Source: Liriodendron chinense | Lineage: Eukaryota > Streptophyta > Magnoliopsida > Magnoliales > Magnoliaceae | NCBI GenBank assembly: GCA_003013855.2 | Contig: ML058448.1 | Location: 868,001 to 932,000, forward strand | Direction: 5' to 3' | DNA length: 64,000 nt | In this document: positions 1-12,149 of the stretch, one piece after another | Position numbering within the stretch: the first letter of the stretch is position 1 | How the letters are laid out: each line of letters begins with the position of its first letter | Translations under genes and position numbers: made by a program | Notes under the pieces: generated by a model | Seen by the model: the letters and a program-made list of their open reading frames with translations, nothing else | What the model was told of the DNA's origin: nothing | The model's database searches: none

Positions 1-29
1 CTTTCGAGAACCCTATCAATATAGGCCCT

Positions 30-1256
30 CTACGACAGGCCAAGTAACCCACGTGATCTGTCTCGGCTAATCTGAATGCCGATGACAAAGGAAGCATCAC
101 CAAGATCTTTCATCTCAAAATTTTGAGATAGAAATTTCTTAGTCTCACGTAACAAGCCAATATCACTACTGGCCAATAAAATGTCGTCAACATACAAGAC
201 CAAAATGATAAACTTACTCCCACTGATTTTTACATATATGTACTCATTCGCAGTGTTTTCAATGAAACCATATGAGGAAACAACTTCATGAAACTTTAGG
301 TACCACTGTCGTGATGCCTGTTTCAACCCATAAATGGACTTCTTAAGTTTGCAGACCAGATGTTCTGAGCCTTTGGCTTTAAAACCTTCTGGCTGCAACA
401 TATATACGTTCTCCATTAGATCTCCATTGAGAAATGCAGTTTTCACGTCCATTTGATGTAGCTCCAAATCCATATGAGCCACAAGAGCCATAATGATCCT
501 AAAGGAGTCTTTCTTAGATACAGGTGAGAAAGTCTCCTTAAAGTCAATGCCCTCACGCTGAGTGAAACCCTTTGCAAGTAGCCTGGATTTATACATTTCG
601 ATATTGCCCTTAGAGTCCCGTTTGGTTTTAAATACCCATTTGCAACCAATCGGCCTAATCCCTTCGGGCAACTCAACAAGGTCCCAAACTTTGTTGTCCT
701 TCATAGATTTCAATTCATCCTTCATGGCATCGAACCAATGAGAAGAATCTGCACTTTGTTCGACCTGTGAAAGGGATACAAGATCCTTTTCAACCCCAAT
801 GTCAAACTCATGCTCCTGCAAATAGATGATGTAATCATCTAGTATTGCAGATATTCTCTCTCTATGTGATCGTCTTAATGGCTCATTATTCTGAATTGGG
901 TTTTCTATTTCCTCATCAGTGGGTTGTATTTGAGGTTGTGCATGGTCGTCCATAGGGATCTCAGGGTCCACTGCTGGATGGACAACCATGCTACTTTGAA
1001 TGATTGTGGTGGGAATCACAATCCGCTCTTCCTCAAATACAATATCTCTTAAATTTGTGCTCCCACTATCTTCAGTGTTCTCAATAAACCTAGCATTTGC
1101 AGTCTCAATGACTCTCATGGAATATGATGGACAATAAAATCTGAATCCTTTTGATCTTTCTAGGGTATCCAATAAAGAAACAACTAATAGTTCGAGGGTC
1201 AAGTTTTCTTTCATACGGGTTATACGGTTTGGCTTCTGCAGGATAACCCCATGCAT
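30..1256 (-). pseudogene. copia reverse transcriptase, frameshifted and stopped
   Basis: The 408-residue minus-strand frame contains the linker region, then the RVT_2 domain: a W-V-F-K-T-K segment, a long DVKTAFLNGDL motif, CKLKKSIYGLKQASRQWY, and the catalytic YVDD box (LYVDDILLASSD). The first ~60 residues from the listed ATG are out of family register, so the true upstream frame differs. The frame stops at 30-32 with TAG where related elements usually have a Gln codon before an A-Y-I-x-R-V motif; the same frame reads on with recognisable sequence to base 1. This fits a C-to-T change giving a nonsense codon. Confidence 0.9.
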
Positions 1257-1270
1257 GAAAATATCGGAGA

Positions 1271-2269
1271 CTAGGCTTTCGCCCTGTCCACTAATTCATA
1301 TGGAGTTTTCATTACAGCCTTACTTGGGACCCTATTAAGGATATGCACAGCCGTTTTCAACGCATCACCCCACAAAGATTCTGGCAACGTAGAATTACTA
1401 ATCATAGATCGCACCATGTCCTTTAGGGTGCGATTACGCCTTTCCGCTACACCATTCTGCTCTAGAGTACCAGGCATGGTGTACTGGGCGACGATGCCAC
1501 AATCTTGTAGGTATCTAGCGAATGGACCTGGATTACGCCCAGATTCGTCATACCTTCCGTAGTACTCACCACCACGGTCGGATCTAACGAATTTGATCTT
1601 CTTATCGAGTTGATTCTCGACTTCAGCCTTATAGATCTTAAATGTATCCAAGGCGTCTGATTTTTCGTTAATAAGGTATAAGTACCCATAACGAGAATAG
1701 TCATCTATAAAAGTGATAAAATACTTCTGCCCATTCCAAGATGCTGTAGGGAACGGTCCGCAGATGTCTGTATGAATCACTTCTAAGAGTCCTACGCTCC
1801 TAGTGGCACCCTTTTTCCTTATTCTAGTCTGTTTACCTTTAATGCAATCAATAAAAACCCCAAAGTCTGAGAAGTCTAGGGAGTGAAGAATTCCTTCACG
1901 TACAAGCCTTTCCAATCTCTCACGAGAGATATGGCCTAATCGCCTGTGCCATAGCATGGAGGAATTCTCACAATCTAAACTTCGTTTGATGCCTTTAGTG
2001 TTTCCATGTGATGAGTTAACGCTATATACATGTGAAACATTCAAATCTAGCTGATAAAGGTTATTAACTAAAGTGCCAGAACCAATCACAACTGAATCAT
2101 AGTAAATACTTAATTTTCCATTTACAAATTTAAACTCATAACCAAATTTGTCCGAACGAGAAATGGAAACCAAATTGCGCCTTATAGAAGGCACATAAAC
2201 AATATCTACTAGATCAAGAAAGTGTCCTGACGATAACCTAAGCCTTACAGACTCCAATAGCTTCCACAT
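1271..2269 (-). pseudogene. copia GAG-pre-integrase and integrase core, fragment
   Basis: The 332-residue minus-strand frame shows the GAG-pre-integrase zinc finger with [10 protein letters not shown] (the two histidines) and DCIKGKQT. The usual C-x2-C reads F-I-D-C here, so one zinc ligand appears lost. The DDE integrase core is visible: D in HTDICGPF, D in [10 protein letters not shown], and E in [15 protein letters not shown]. The frame ends at a stop at 1271 just where the family would continue into the linker before reverse transcriptase; the downstream part is in another frame. The enzyme would insert the cDNA into the chromosome. Confidence 0.9.
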
Positions 2270-2585
2270 TTGCTCTAATGCCGTTCCCCATATAGACTGA
2301 TCTCTCTACATCAGTTGGCGTCCGGCTTTGGAGAATATCCTGCATGGAATTACAAATGTGAATAGTTACACCAGAATCTATCCACCAGGAGTCTATGGAC
2401 ATATCAGCTAAATTTGATTCAAAACAGACTAAAATATGGTCTTTACCCTTAGAAACGAGCCATGCTTTAAAATCTTCACAATCCTTCTTCTGATGACCAG
2501 GCTTCTTGCAGAAGAAGCAGCCATCATTAGGACCCTTCCTTTTCTTCTTAAATGTCTTTCCAGACTTAGGCTGATTGCCACCCAC
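2238..2585 (-). pseudogene. copia nucleocapsid zinc knuckle and protease, fragment
   Basis: The minus-strand frame carries a CCHC zinc knuckle, CFFCKKPGHQKKDC, followed after about 35 residues by WWIDSGVTIHICNS, the D-S-G active-site motif of the retropepsin-like copia protease. The frame is out of register with both the gag pieces upstream and the integrase downstream, so it can no longer be made as part of one polyprotein. The protease would normally cleave the Gag-Pol polyprotein inside virus-like particles. Confidence 0.85.
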
Positions 2586-2624
2586 AGTACCCGTAGAACA
2601 TTTCCTGAAGTGTGCTTTCTTTTC

Positions 2625-3289
2625 TTATTTCCTTTTCGTCCTTGACCAGATGTCACTAGCTATGCACTTTGTGTCTTGCTCGACCTTCTGAGTCTCTCTT
2701 CCTCCTGAACGCACTGAGATATCAACTCGTTCAATGTTCCACTTTTCCTTTTGAGTATTGTAGCTGATTTGGAATTGACTGAATTGTGGAGGGAGGGAGT
2801 TCAGAACCAAGAAAATCAGGAGTTCATCCTCAATCTTAAGGTCTAATGTGCGGATTTTAGCCACCACATCAGAGACAATCCACCAATGTACTCCCTGATA
2901 TTTCCTTGACCGTTATAGGTGGCTTGAGTTAATTTATGTAAAAGTGAACTCAGCTCAGCTTTATCCGATTTCTGAAATCGTTTTCCTATTTCAGTCAGGA
3001 AATCTTTAGCTTTCTCAGTGTCGGCCATGACACCCTGCATGGTCTCAGAAATCGAGTTCTTTATGATCTTGAAACACATCTTATTTGACTTGGTCCAGGC
3101 CTTGTAGTGAGCCTTTGCTGAATCCGTACTAGAATCAGTTGGAGTAGGAGGCTCTACTTCCTCCAGGGCCAAGTCCAAGTCCATGCAACCTAGGACTATT
3201 TCAATGGACGACTTCCATTTGGAATAGTTAGACCCAGTAAGCAAAGGTAGTATGGAATTGAATTGGGTTGGAATATTGGAAACAGTCAT
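2625..3289 (-). pseudogene. copia gag (capsid region), frameshifted
   Basis: The minus-strand frame from 3289 begins with the copia gag signature (residues resembling LLTGSNYSKWK about 16-26 from the start), then a predominantly helical gag core including a QATYNGQGNIREYI stretch. Near 2850-2867 the reading frame breaks, and the rest of the capsid domain (a LPPQFSQFQISYN-like segment) continues in another frame to about 2625. Gag packages element RNA in the cytoplasm. The ATG at 3289 is the natural start because the family signature follows directly. The break makes this a pseudogene. Confidence 0.85.
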
Positions 3290-4202
3290 AGCTGGACATT
3301 CAAAGCATAAAACTCACATTAATAAACAAGTCCCATATAACAATGCATAAACATAAACCACAAATATCATGCATGTATGAACATTCGATTGATTTGGGCC
3401 TTCAATCAAATGACCCAGAATGATGATGGGCCATAATCATCAAAATCTGGCAAGAGCCCAGCGTATCATCACAATTCCTCCTTTGGGCGAAATTATAACA
3501 TACATGAGGCTCTACTGAACATGAAGCTGATCTATGCTAGTGAAATAAATCTAAGACGTCCATCACCTTTGGGTGAAATGAATCTCTCATACCTATATCA
3601 CCATCACCAATCACTTCATTCCGCTCACATCCAGCCTAAACGATGATACTTCTTTGTTCTGACCACCGCTCGCCTGAATATGAACGCAACTGAATGCAAT
3701 CCTACAATGGAGTGTCACTGAATTCCATATACAGAAGTCTATAGGTAGAAATCTTTGCCAATTGACGTCACTTTGGTGGCTAACACAACCAACTCTAATC
3801 CCTATTCCCAGACTCAAGAATTGCTACATGGTCCTGCCCACAACGGACCACACTGTAGGAGTCCTGATTCAATCTAAAATACAGTTGATAATGACCGCCC
3901 ATAGGCTCAAGCTTATTCCAAAGTGATGGTTGGATTTTATTTTAATGGTCAATCACTGAATATCAACCTGAAAACATGGGTAATGGCCATATTTCAGATC
4001 AAATCAGAACCAAATTGTATAACCATCTTAACTGAATTACCTAGGTCATCTATGAAATGAAACCTACCAACCATCAATATAAATTTATATAGGTTCTACT
4101 TGTTCTGAAAAGATGACTCTAGGTATAACTAAAATGAGTTGTAAAGTAAGGCTTAATCAGTCTTAAACTAAACCCACTTAAAAAAAAGTCTTAATTAATG
4201 GA

Positions 4203-6832
4203 TGCTACAATCTGAAGATTGCACACCCAAGTGCAGGTAGCGAAGTAGTAAAATACTCGGTAAGACCGAGGTCGATCCACAGGGATTGGGGTTAAGAACA
4301 CTTAGAGGAATTAGTTTAGGTGAGTGAGATGAAATCTGGTTTATCCACGAGAGTGGAGCAAGTTGTGTGTGGTGAAAGACAAAAATAAAAAAGGGGCTAA
4401 GGCATCAGGGATCCACCTTTGGTTCATTCACAAGATTTGATTCATCGGTCCAACTATAACTCAACTGGAATTGAATAAAGATTCATTCCAACCGGAAGAT
4501 AAAACAGTTAAACCATTTGCATATTTCATAAAAGATGGTGATCTGAACCGATTGATTTGACCATGAAGCACTCGTTAGTTGATCGCAGGGAATTCCAAGC
4601 ATCCACTGTGCCCGGAGTCGACAATGGATCAAAGAATTGTACAGATCAACAACTTTGCCAACAAGTCAACCGATAAGATTACAATTCATACGATCAAATG
4701 TATACTTACAAGATGGGAGGCTTTGATTGACCGATCCAACCGTTAAGATCTCGTCTATCGATCGCAGGGAATCCAAAGCATCCAATGTGCCCGGAGTCTA
4801 CAATGGATCAAGGGATTTTACAGATCGATGACTTTACCTGCACTAGCTCGATAACCGTAGGAAATCCAAGGCATCCAACGTGCCCGGAGTCGACGATGGA
4901 TCAAGGGACTTTATCGATCATGAACTAGCTAATTGGTGTGCAAGGGATCCCAAGCATCCAACGTGCCCGGAGTCGACGATGGATCAAGGGGCTTGCATAA
5001 TAATAGCGTCCGCCGAGGTGGATAACCGAACCAATCAACCAAAGAGAACTCCAACATTTACACCACACAATGCTGAACCAAAAGAACCAAAGCTTGTAAA
5101 TTTCTTCAAAGGCTTCACCCCTAGCCTTAGCTAGAGGTTTAGCCAACCATGCTACAATGGAAGACTAAATTCTCTACAAAAGAGAAAACTACTCTACACT
5201 ACAAAAGAAAAAAAGAAAACTAAAGAAGAGGAGAACTCTTGGATGGGATTTTGAGCTGAGATGAAGGTGGAAGCTCCTGCTGTAACGTTTGATCTTCACG
5301 AGCTACAACTGACGTGCAGGGACTAGTTGCTGGACATGTTCTGATGGACGGCTAGATTTTGAGGGCCAGTGGAACTGATATGTTCTTCTTTGTTTTTTTT
5401 CTGCAGGTGGGAGCTGAAGATGCTAGATGGAGCTGCTGGCTGAACGTGCAACTGAATTGTGGTCCACCTGAATGACGGACTGAAGGTGTTTCTGTTGCAA
5501 GTTGTAGCCAAGTGGGGCCACTTTGGATGTGTGCTGGAGTTAGATCAGCTGGAAGAGACGTCCCATATCTTGGACGTTGGAGATGTGATGCACTTGTGAA
5601 GGACGTCCAGATTGCTGGATGTAAGATGGGCTGGACGGATGAGATTTGATGGCCGTAGTGAACGCTGGTGGGGTCCATCTTGCTGGATCGTGGATGGTCG
5701 GCTGATGAGTGCCTCATCTTGTGCGCGCGATGGATGACAACCTCCATGTTGCTTATAGAACGTGTGGACAGCTATTAGTGGACTGCTGCTCCTATAGATG
5801 GAGCTGGACTCTTTGATGATCCCCACCTGATGGATGAATGGACAGTTGCTGGATGGAAGGATGGTTGATGATTGAGGGCTGCCTTGAGCGTTAGACGGTG
5901 GCCAGTTACTGGCCATGGATGGTGATGATGTTGGATGCTGGACAGCTGCTGATTGGAGGGCTAGAGTGCTTTGACGCTGATCACCACTAGATGATATGGA
6001 CGGTGGCCACTTGTTGGCCATGGATGGTGATGATGTGATCCCCACCATGTCTGGACGGTTGATAGCTGCTTGGACGGTGCAGAAGGTTTGCCCGTGTGAA
6101 GGAGTGGGGTCCATGATCAGCACGTGTGCTGAGCTGGGCTGCTAGGCAGCCATTGGGTGGCTGTAGTTTGGACGTCCAGCATCTGGTGGGGTCACCATGA
6201 TGGACGGTTGAAGAAGGACAAGGCGTGGATGGCCATGAAGGTGTCCAGCAGGTGCTACGATGATCAGCAGCTTGGACGATGGTGTTTGGATCTGGATGCT
6301 GCTGTTGGAGTGAAGTTTGCTGCGTGTGGTCCACCTTGTTGATCTGGCACGTGTGAACTGTGGGGTCCACTGAATTGAGACGATCCAATGGCTGGACGTT
6401 AAAAGGTGTTGGAGTGCACATGTGCAGATGGATGGCTCAGATGAATGTTGGGGACAAAATCTCCATCAGTTGGTTCCCGGATGGTGGAAAGGCTTCACAG
6501 CTAGACATGGCCATTAATGGTGAGACTGACACCGTCTTCAATTGATGTTGGTCAACGGTTGGCCCCGCATTGTGGACATCCAATCTTGACCGTCCACACC
6601 GTAGAACATGATGGTCCTTCGATCTTTACGGTCTGATTTCCTTCCAAGCTGCCCTGATGGTTGATCTTGCTTTCTTTTGGGCCTTTAATCGCCTTGATTG
6701 GCTCGGATCTTGCGCAACCTCTCCTGAACACCTGAAGACAGAAAATTCACCTAATGAGGGATAATTAACCAGAAAAACAATGATAATGTCCTTAACAACC
6801 AGGGTTAATTATACAATATTAGGTACTCATCA
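4203..6832 (-). mobile_element. Solo LTR, 2630 bp, Athila/Tat-like
   Basis: The block runs TG...CA and is flanked by a perfect 5-bp target duplication ATGGA (4198-4202 and 6833-6837). On the minus strand it begins TGATGAGTACCTAATATTG and its last ~90 bases contain CCAATCCCTGTGGATCGACC, features I recognise from LTRs of Ty3-type elements of the Athila/Tat kind. No primer site or coding region follows at either edge, so it is a solo LTR left by recombination. It interrupts the copia leader and is therefore younger than that insertion. The long open frames at 5350-6420 are low-complexity and not convincing genes. Confidence 0.85.
4581..4990. repeat. Four short direct repeats inside the solo LTR
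   Basis: A ~45-bp unit with the core CATCCAACGTGCCCGGAGTC followed by GATGGATCAAGG recurs four times. The CCCGGAG cores start near 4611, 4790, 4883 and 4966. Spacing shrinks from 179 to 93 to 83 bp. No function is evident. Confidence 0.75.
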
Positions 6833-6837
6833 ATGGA

Positions 6838-8272
6838 CAATGGGCCCCATCCAAAATGAGTCCCCAAAAATGGTCTAAAATTCATCATGGTGCAAGCCCC
6901 AAAATATAACATCAATTGGGCTTGAAATTAGGTCCTGGATCAACCTGAAACAGGCCTAAAATCAGGTCTGGTTGAATTAAGGGTCACAGGCTAAAATGTC
7001 ACCTGAAGGAGTCCCAACACATGGCCAAACACCTAGCCCATTGTAAAGACCCACTCCAGGCCCAACTCTAAATCTAAGAGCTGAACCCAATGGTTTGGCC
7101 CAATGACCCAATGGATAGGCCCATACAAGATAGCAATCACGTCTCGTGCAAGGGAAAGCACGGACCCTTTCCCCTTTCCAAAATCGGAAGCAAGAGGTTA
7201 TATCCCGTTTGGTATTTCCAAACACAACAGAAAACCTTCTTTTAGAAGGAAATCTTCCAAACCCTAGCCGCAACCCATCTCTGAAGCAGAAATTTATCCT
7301 GGCCGCTGTCATCACTGCCCGCCGTCACCTCCATCAGCACCGTCACCGGCGCCGCTGGAAAAATGGCCACTGCTGGCCTTGACTGTTGCCGAATGCGGCA
7401 ATGGTGACAACCGATCTCACCACCAGACACCTGCCGAATCCACTGAAGAATCCGGCGATCGGTAATCATGGCTGCAGCGGCTCTAGCCATGGCTGCAGCG
7501 GCGACCGGTAACATGGTTTTTGGGGAAGATGGGCAGGGTGTCACCGCCGCCAGCCATTGCTGGCCGATGATGGCGGCAATCTCACACAGCGGCGACGGCA
7601 GCCGATGCCGCCCTGATGCTCCGACGGCACCATCTCCGCAGCCGCTGCCGCAGAAGATGGTTTTTTTTTATGTTCTGTATTGGCATGAAGCCGCTGCCGC
7701 CATCAATGGCCGTGGATATTCAAGATCTGATACCATCATCTCCATGATCTGATCGTTCAAGATCGGGTGACGATCTGATCTGATCTGTTCAAAGAAAATC
7801 CATATCTGTTTTGGCAGCCGATAACAATGGATGTCATCAATAGCTGGGATTGATTTGGCAGATATCATCATTGACAGATCTTGTTGCAACTCGGCCCATC
7901 TCTATCGTTAGAGACAGCAGTGGTCTGTCGGTAGATGCTGGCTGCGAACGATTGCCGATAGGGATCTGATCTGGAAGGCTGATGGTAGGGTTTCGGGTGG
8001 TCTGATTGGAAACCATGATTGCTGCCCCTTTCATCAACGACCATGGGTGCAGACTATCAGGGAGATGAACCCATTGTCGGATCCGTTTGTAATTCAGAAA
8101 TCCTGATTCCGATTATTGATCGGCAGACCACCAAAACTCAATGGATAGATCTGATAGCAGGGCAGCAGCCGTGGATGAGGTTGGACGGCCATGACTGATG
8201 GTGTCAAAACGCAATCATCTCTCATCTCCAAGATGAGGGTTTTATGAATCCACCACGATTGATGCATAGTAT
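6838..8272 (-). other. Copia leader, GC-rich, no gene recognised
   Basis: This stretch lies between the solo LTR and the primer-binding site. It contains GCC/CAC-rich sequence around 7290-7700 and GATCTGATC-like repeats around 7715-7990. The open frames on both strands are short and show no family motif. It may be captured host DNA or divergent leader; I cannot assign a function. Confidence 0.4.
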
Positions 8273-8284
8273 GCTCTGATACCA
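8273..8284 (-). other. tRNA-iMet primer-binding site of the copia element
   Basis: On the minus strand these bases read TGGTATCAGAGC, the standard plant copia primer-binding site complementary to initiator tRNA-Met. It starts two bases inside the LTR end at 8287, as expected for a 5' LTR junction. Confidence 0.9.
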
Positions 8285-8286
8285 AC

Positions 8287-8658
8287 TGTGAAACTGAATA
8301 CTTAATGCGGAATAATCGGATCGTCTATGCATCGAATAATGGGGATTCCATACTATAATCTTAAAGCCATACCTGATTGGGAAGACATTCCTGATGCCGC
8401 CGTGTTGCCGAGAGGAACTCTTGGTCTTCCGCACCTTACACCTTTAGGAGAAACTCTCAATGGGACTAGGGTTTTCTCTTATATGTTGGTGAGGGGACCA
8501 AGACGTATATTTATAGGAAAGAGGGCCAGAGAAGCTTACCCATCACACTTCTCTCCTCTAGGGTCCTCCACACCGTAGGTTTCCATATCAGGCTTAATAA
8601 CCGCGTATAGGGACCACGGTTCAAGTGTCCCACCCCAAACTTATTTGCAATGATCACA
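8287..8658 (-). repeat. 5' LTR (372 bp) of the copia element
   Basis: The LTR is bounded by a 5-bp terminal inverted repeat: TGTGA at 8287-8291 and TCACA at 8654-8658. On the minus strand it starts TGTGATCATT and ends TTTCACA, followed by the primer-binding site. A TATA box (CCTATAAATATACG on the minus strand, about 8503-8517) sits mid-LTR as expected for the U3/R promoter, reading toward the gag gene. Confidence 0.88.
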
Positions 8659-8663
8659 ACTGT

Positions 8664-10516
8664 AGTGGGGCCCACTGAATCGCTCAATCTGAATAATCCA
8701 ATGGTCATGATCTAAACCGATGATCATGTGTGGCCCACTTAATGGAGTCTTACATAGGCTGACTTGAATTGTGTGATTTTTAGCATAAAGTGGGTACAAC
8801 GGAAAAAATTATGGGAGAGGCCTGTCTCTTTTTGTGAGCTCACCTGAATTCATGTACAGCCTCTTTCTTTTTCTGTTTTCTTTTTCTTTTCTTTTTTTGT
8901 TGCAATTAAAAAAATAAAAACACAACAAAAAATCATTTTGGAAAGGAAAAAAAAGAAAGAGAGCATGACCATCATTGCTTGTTCAAGACAATATGGCCTA
9001 GACAGCTCATGCTACACAACTTTGCTTGCATCCAAATGATATCTTACTTGAACTGGCAAATTTCTGATCAATGTCCAAACCCCTTTGATAGGCCAACTTC
9101 CACGGCCTAAAAAAAATAATAATAATAAAATTCCACGGATCAAAAAATAAATAATTTCCACGGCCTAACATGACAGCGTTGATGTACCTCAGATCACATG
9201 AGTCACCACAATCCTATCCAAGCCTGCTAGCATTGCATACGTGGATCATCTTTATACTACGTGCCTGCAATGCGTACAACACATGCCCCATCACCTAGTT
9301 TTTCATCCCATGTTGACCAAGTGAGAAGATCATATGTGGCATCGAGAGACAATCGTCCATTTACTTAAACCGACACACAGACGGTCACTATCGATGTACT
9401 ATTTTTTATTCCCTAAGCAACCCGGATAAGAAGCTAGGTAGCCAATGAAATTACTTGCACGTAAACCCTCTTGTATCACATATCATTCTCGTGGAAGAAA
9501 AGATATCTATCTCTAGTTATTATAAAGAAGAGTGCACCAAGGGTCTAACTTCATGAATGAAAATGGACACCATTGAATGTGAGATCCCCATCTATAACCA
9601 TATGAAAATACATGCCGTTTTAATTTTCTATTATGGATTGCATTTGTTTATGGATCGACATCTATTCAATCTAATTTTCTAAATAGAACTTTGATGCTAT
9701 GGAGTATATGCTTGATACTTAGGAACTAAGAAATTGTAGACCTGTTAAAAAAGTATGACTGTCCAAACTGTTAGCCCCATTATATATTGCTCATTGCTCA
9801 TAAACCAAAAAGTACTCCACTTTACTTTTATGAACCGTTGAGATAAATATATCCAATGGTCCATATTAAGCAAACAAGTTCCTATGAATCATATGTTAGG
9901 ATCAGTAATTCCAGAAACTCGTATGTTAGGATTGTTCAACCAATATAAATTTAGTACATGACTTACACAAACTGGGCCCAAATTTTGGCGGTTTTGTTTG
10001 AGTAAAAATGTATAGCACATGCATAGTTGGGGAATGCTTGTGCATCAACTCTCGAACTCTAACAGAGCACCAAAATCACAAAGAAAATGAATACTATTAC
10101 TGGTAGGTAGATGGCATAAACGTCTCAATCATCTAACTACCTACCTAAAATAAATATTAACCATGGGCTTTGATGGGGGATCTTTGTCCACGTCTCCCTT
10201 CATCTCGGGCTGTATTTTAATTATCCCAGTGCAAAAAATAATCAAGGCAGTGTGTTCTATCAAATCACAATTATATTTATGAAGTACACGGAGGAACGTT
10301 AGGACGTCATGTAATTCCAATACAGGAAGTTCTAATGGTTACGTAATCTCATCCACCCACTTGGATATGCTAACCAAAGAAGGGAAAGAAGGGGCGAGAA
10401 GCTAGCATAAGAATTTTCTTGGCGCGTGAACTTTTTGCACCATCTGAAAAGAAGTAGTGACTCTTGCTCCTCACATGTGCACTGACGTACAGCTATCTAG
10501 ACCATCCAAATTGGTC
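8664..10516. other. Intergenic, no gene seen
   Basis: AT-rich, with short homopolymer tracts near 8870-8960 and 9110-9150. About 9620-10330 is one copy of a spacer sequence that recurs near 11200-11600 and 32590-34160, sharing a TGGGCCCAAATTTTGGCGGTT-like stretch (here at about 9975) and TAGGTAGAT...CTACCTACCTAAAATAAAT (10105-10160). No promoter or RNA gene is supported. Confidence 0.5.
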
Positions 10517-10526
10517 CCATTATGAA

Positions 10527-11090
10527 GGGCGCCGATTGGGTACTACCCCCACCAGGACCTAGCTAGAGACGGACGGCCATGTCAGGGGCTCTGTGGGGCC
10601 CACCGTGGTGTATATCTTTTATCCATGCCGTCCATCTATTTTGAAAGAACATTTTAGAGCATGAGCCCAAAGAACACAAAAAGAAGGAAGATCTAAGGCT
10701 CAAGTCAACCACACCACAGGAGGGAGTGGAGATTGAGCTCCTACCATTGACAAATTCCTAGGGCCCACGGTGATGTGTATTTGCCATCCAACCTATTCAT
10801 AAGGTCTCATAGACCTGTATGAAGCTAAAATATAAATATCAGCTTGATCTAAAACTTCGGTGGCTCCAAAGAAGTTTTCAACGGTAGGATTTCAATTCCC
10901 ACTGCTTCCTGTGGTGCAGTCCACTTGAGACTTCAATCTACTTTCCTTCTAGGATGGTACTTTAAAATGATCTTTCAAAATAGATGAACGGTGTGGATAA
11001 AATATAGACATCATCATGGGCCCCACAAATCCACTGACAGGACCGTCTGTCTATAGCTAGGTCCTGGTGGGGTAGTACCCAATCCGCGTG
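10527..11090. mobile_element. Foldback MITE, Mutator-like, 564 bp
   Basis: Flanked by a perfect 10-bp direct repeat CCATTATGAA (10517-10526 and 11091-11100). Its arms are long inverted repeats: GATTGGGTACTAC plus CACCAGGACCTAGCTA on the left and the near-exact reverse complement at 11045-11084. The interior is also palindromic, with GGGCCCACCG on one side and CGGTGGGCCC-like sequence on the other. Long inverted ends plus a 9-10-bp target duplication are characteristic of Mutator-like elements. No coding capacity. Confidence 0.85.
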
Positions 11091-11569
11091 CCATTATGAA
11101 TGGAACATATATCTAAAATCACACCAACTAAGCATTCACAACAATCTTACAAATGCTACCAAATGGAGGTTAATAATAAAATAGTGAGTGCTACAAATTT
11201 GAAGAGTAAATAAGATATGGTTAATATCATCTCCTCAATGCAATTTTTGGCTACGACCCATCAATAGTTGGATAAGTCATTGGGATGATCTGGACAGCAG
11301 GACAACTATTCCGTGTGTGTGTGTTTAAAGCACTGCGCCATTCTTTTTTAAATGGTGCAAAACTAACATAGGCCTGATACGTCACTTACATAAATCGGGC
11401 CCAAATTTTGACGGTTTTATTTTACTTAAATAAATCTTACACGGGACATCAACTATCACACTGATGTAGCATGGGAATCACGAAAAGAAATCGAACAACC
11501 AATAATGACAGGTAGATATAGACATGCAACCATAATAATCTCTACCTAAAATAAACATTGCCAACTTAG

Positions 11570-12115
11570 GGCCTTGACGTGGGTTCTTTATCCACGGCTC
11601 CCTCGGGGAAAAGTACAATATATGAGGTCCAGTTGTGTGGGCCCCACCGTGATGTGAGACGGACAACCACCCCATCAATCAGATGAACCCTTCCATGGTG
11701 GGCCATAAGCCTAAAAATAAGGCCAATCCATGACTTAGTTAGGTCACACCATAAATAACAGTTGAGAGTGGATATCCACCCACGGAAATCTTTGTGATCG
11801 TTTATAGGGACCACTGAAATGTGGTTTCAAAATCCATACCATCCATTCAATGTGTCCCACTTGAATGAGGGGTCACAAAAAGTTTAAACCGCATCCAAAA
11901 CTCAGGTGGGCCCCAACATGTGAGTTTAGATGTTTTAGGCATGATTTCACACTGTTTCAGATGGTACGGCCCACATGAGTTCCGGATAGGGTTCATTTTT
12001 GGGATATATCAGTCTTCAGGGGACCTACAAAATGCACGGTATGGATGTTCAATATACATCACTGTGGGGCCTACACAGCTCGACCTCATGGGAAGCTCCC
12101 TGAGGTCGACCTCAT
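11570..12115. mobile_element. Foldback MITE with GAGGTCGA-type ends
   Basis: The left arm carries GAGGTCCAGTTGTGTGGGCC (about 11625) and the right arm near 12060-12085 its reverse complement (GTGGGGCC...CACAGCTCGACCTC). A related foldback copy is at 57295-57775. Exact ends and target duplication were not resolved. Confidence 0.55.
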
Positions 12116-12149
12116 AGTACCATTTCCCGCTCCCTCCACCGGACGTGGA

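Larger units (their letters stand above)
1..8658 (-). mobile_element. Ty1/copia LTR retrotransposon, decayed, 3' part outside window
   Basis: The minus strand holds, from high to low coordinates, a 5' LTR (8287-8658), a primer-binding site (8273-8284), a long leader, then gag, zinc knuckle/protease, integrase and reverse transcriptase. Protease-integrase-reverse transcriptase is the Ty1/copia order. The RNase H region and 3' LTR lie beyond base 1. Coding is split over several frames with frameshifts and a stop, so the copy is defunct. The leader is about 5 kb, of which 2635 bp is a later solo-LTR insertion (4203-6832 plus one TSD); the remaining ~2.3 kb is still long for copia and I see no gene in it. 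The sequence after the outer LTR end is ACTGT (8659-8663), the predicted target duplication, whose partner is outside the window. Confidence 0.9.

Noticed and set aside
5350..6420. Several overlapping Pro/Ser/His-rich minus-strand frames
   Set aside because: They lie inside a precisely bounded solo LTR and are low complexity.
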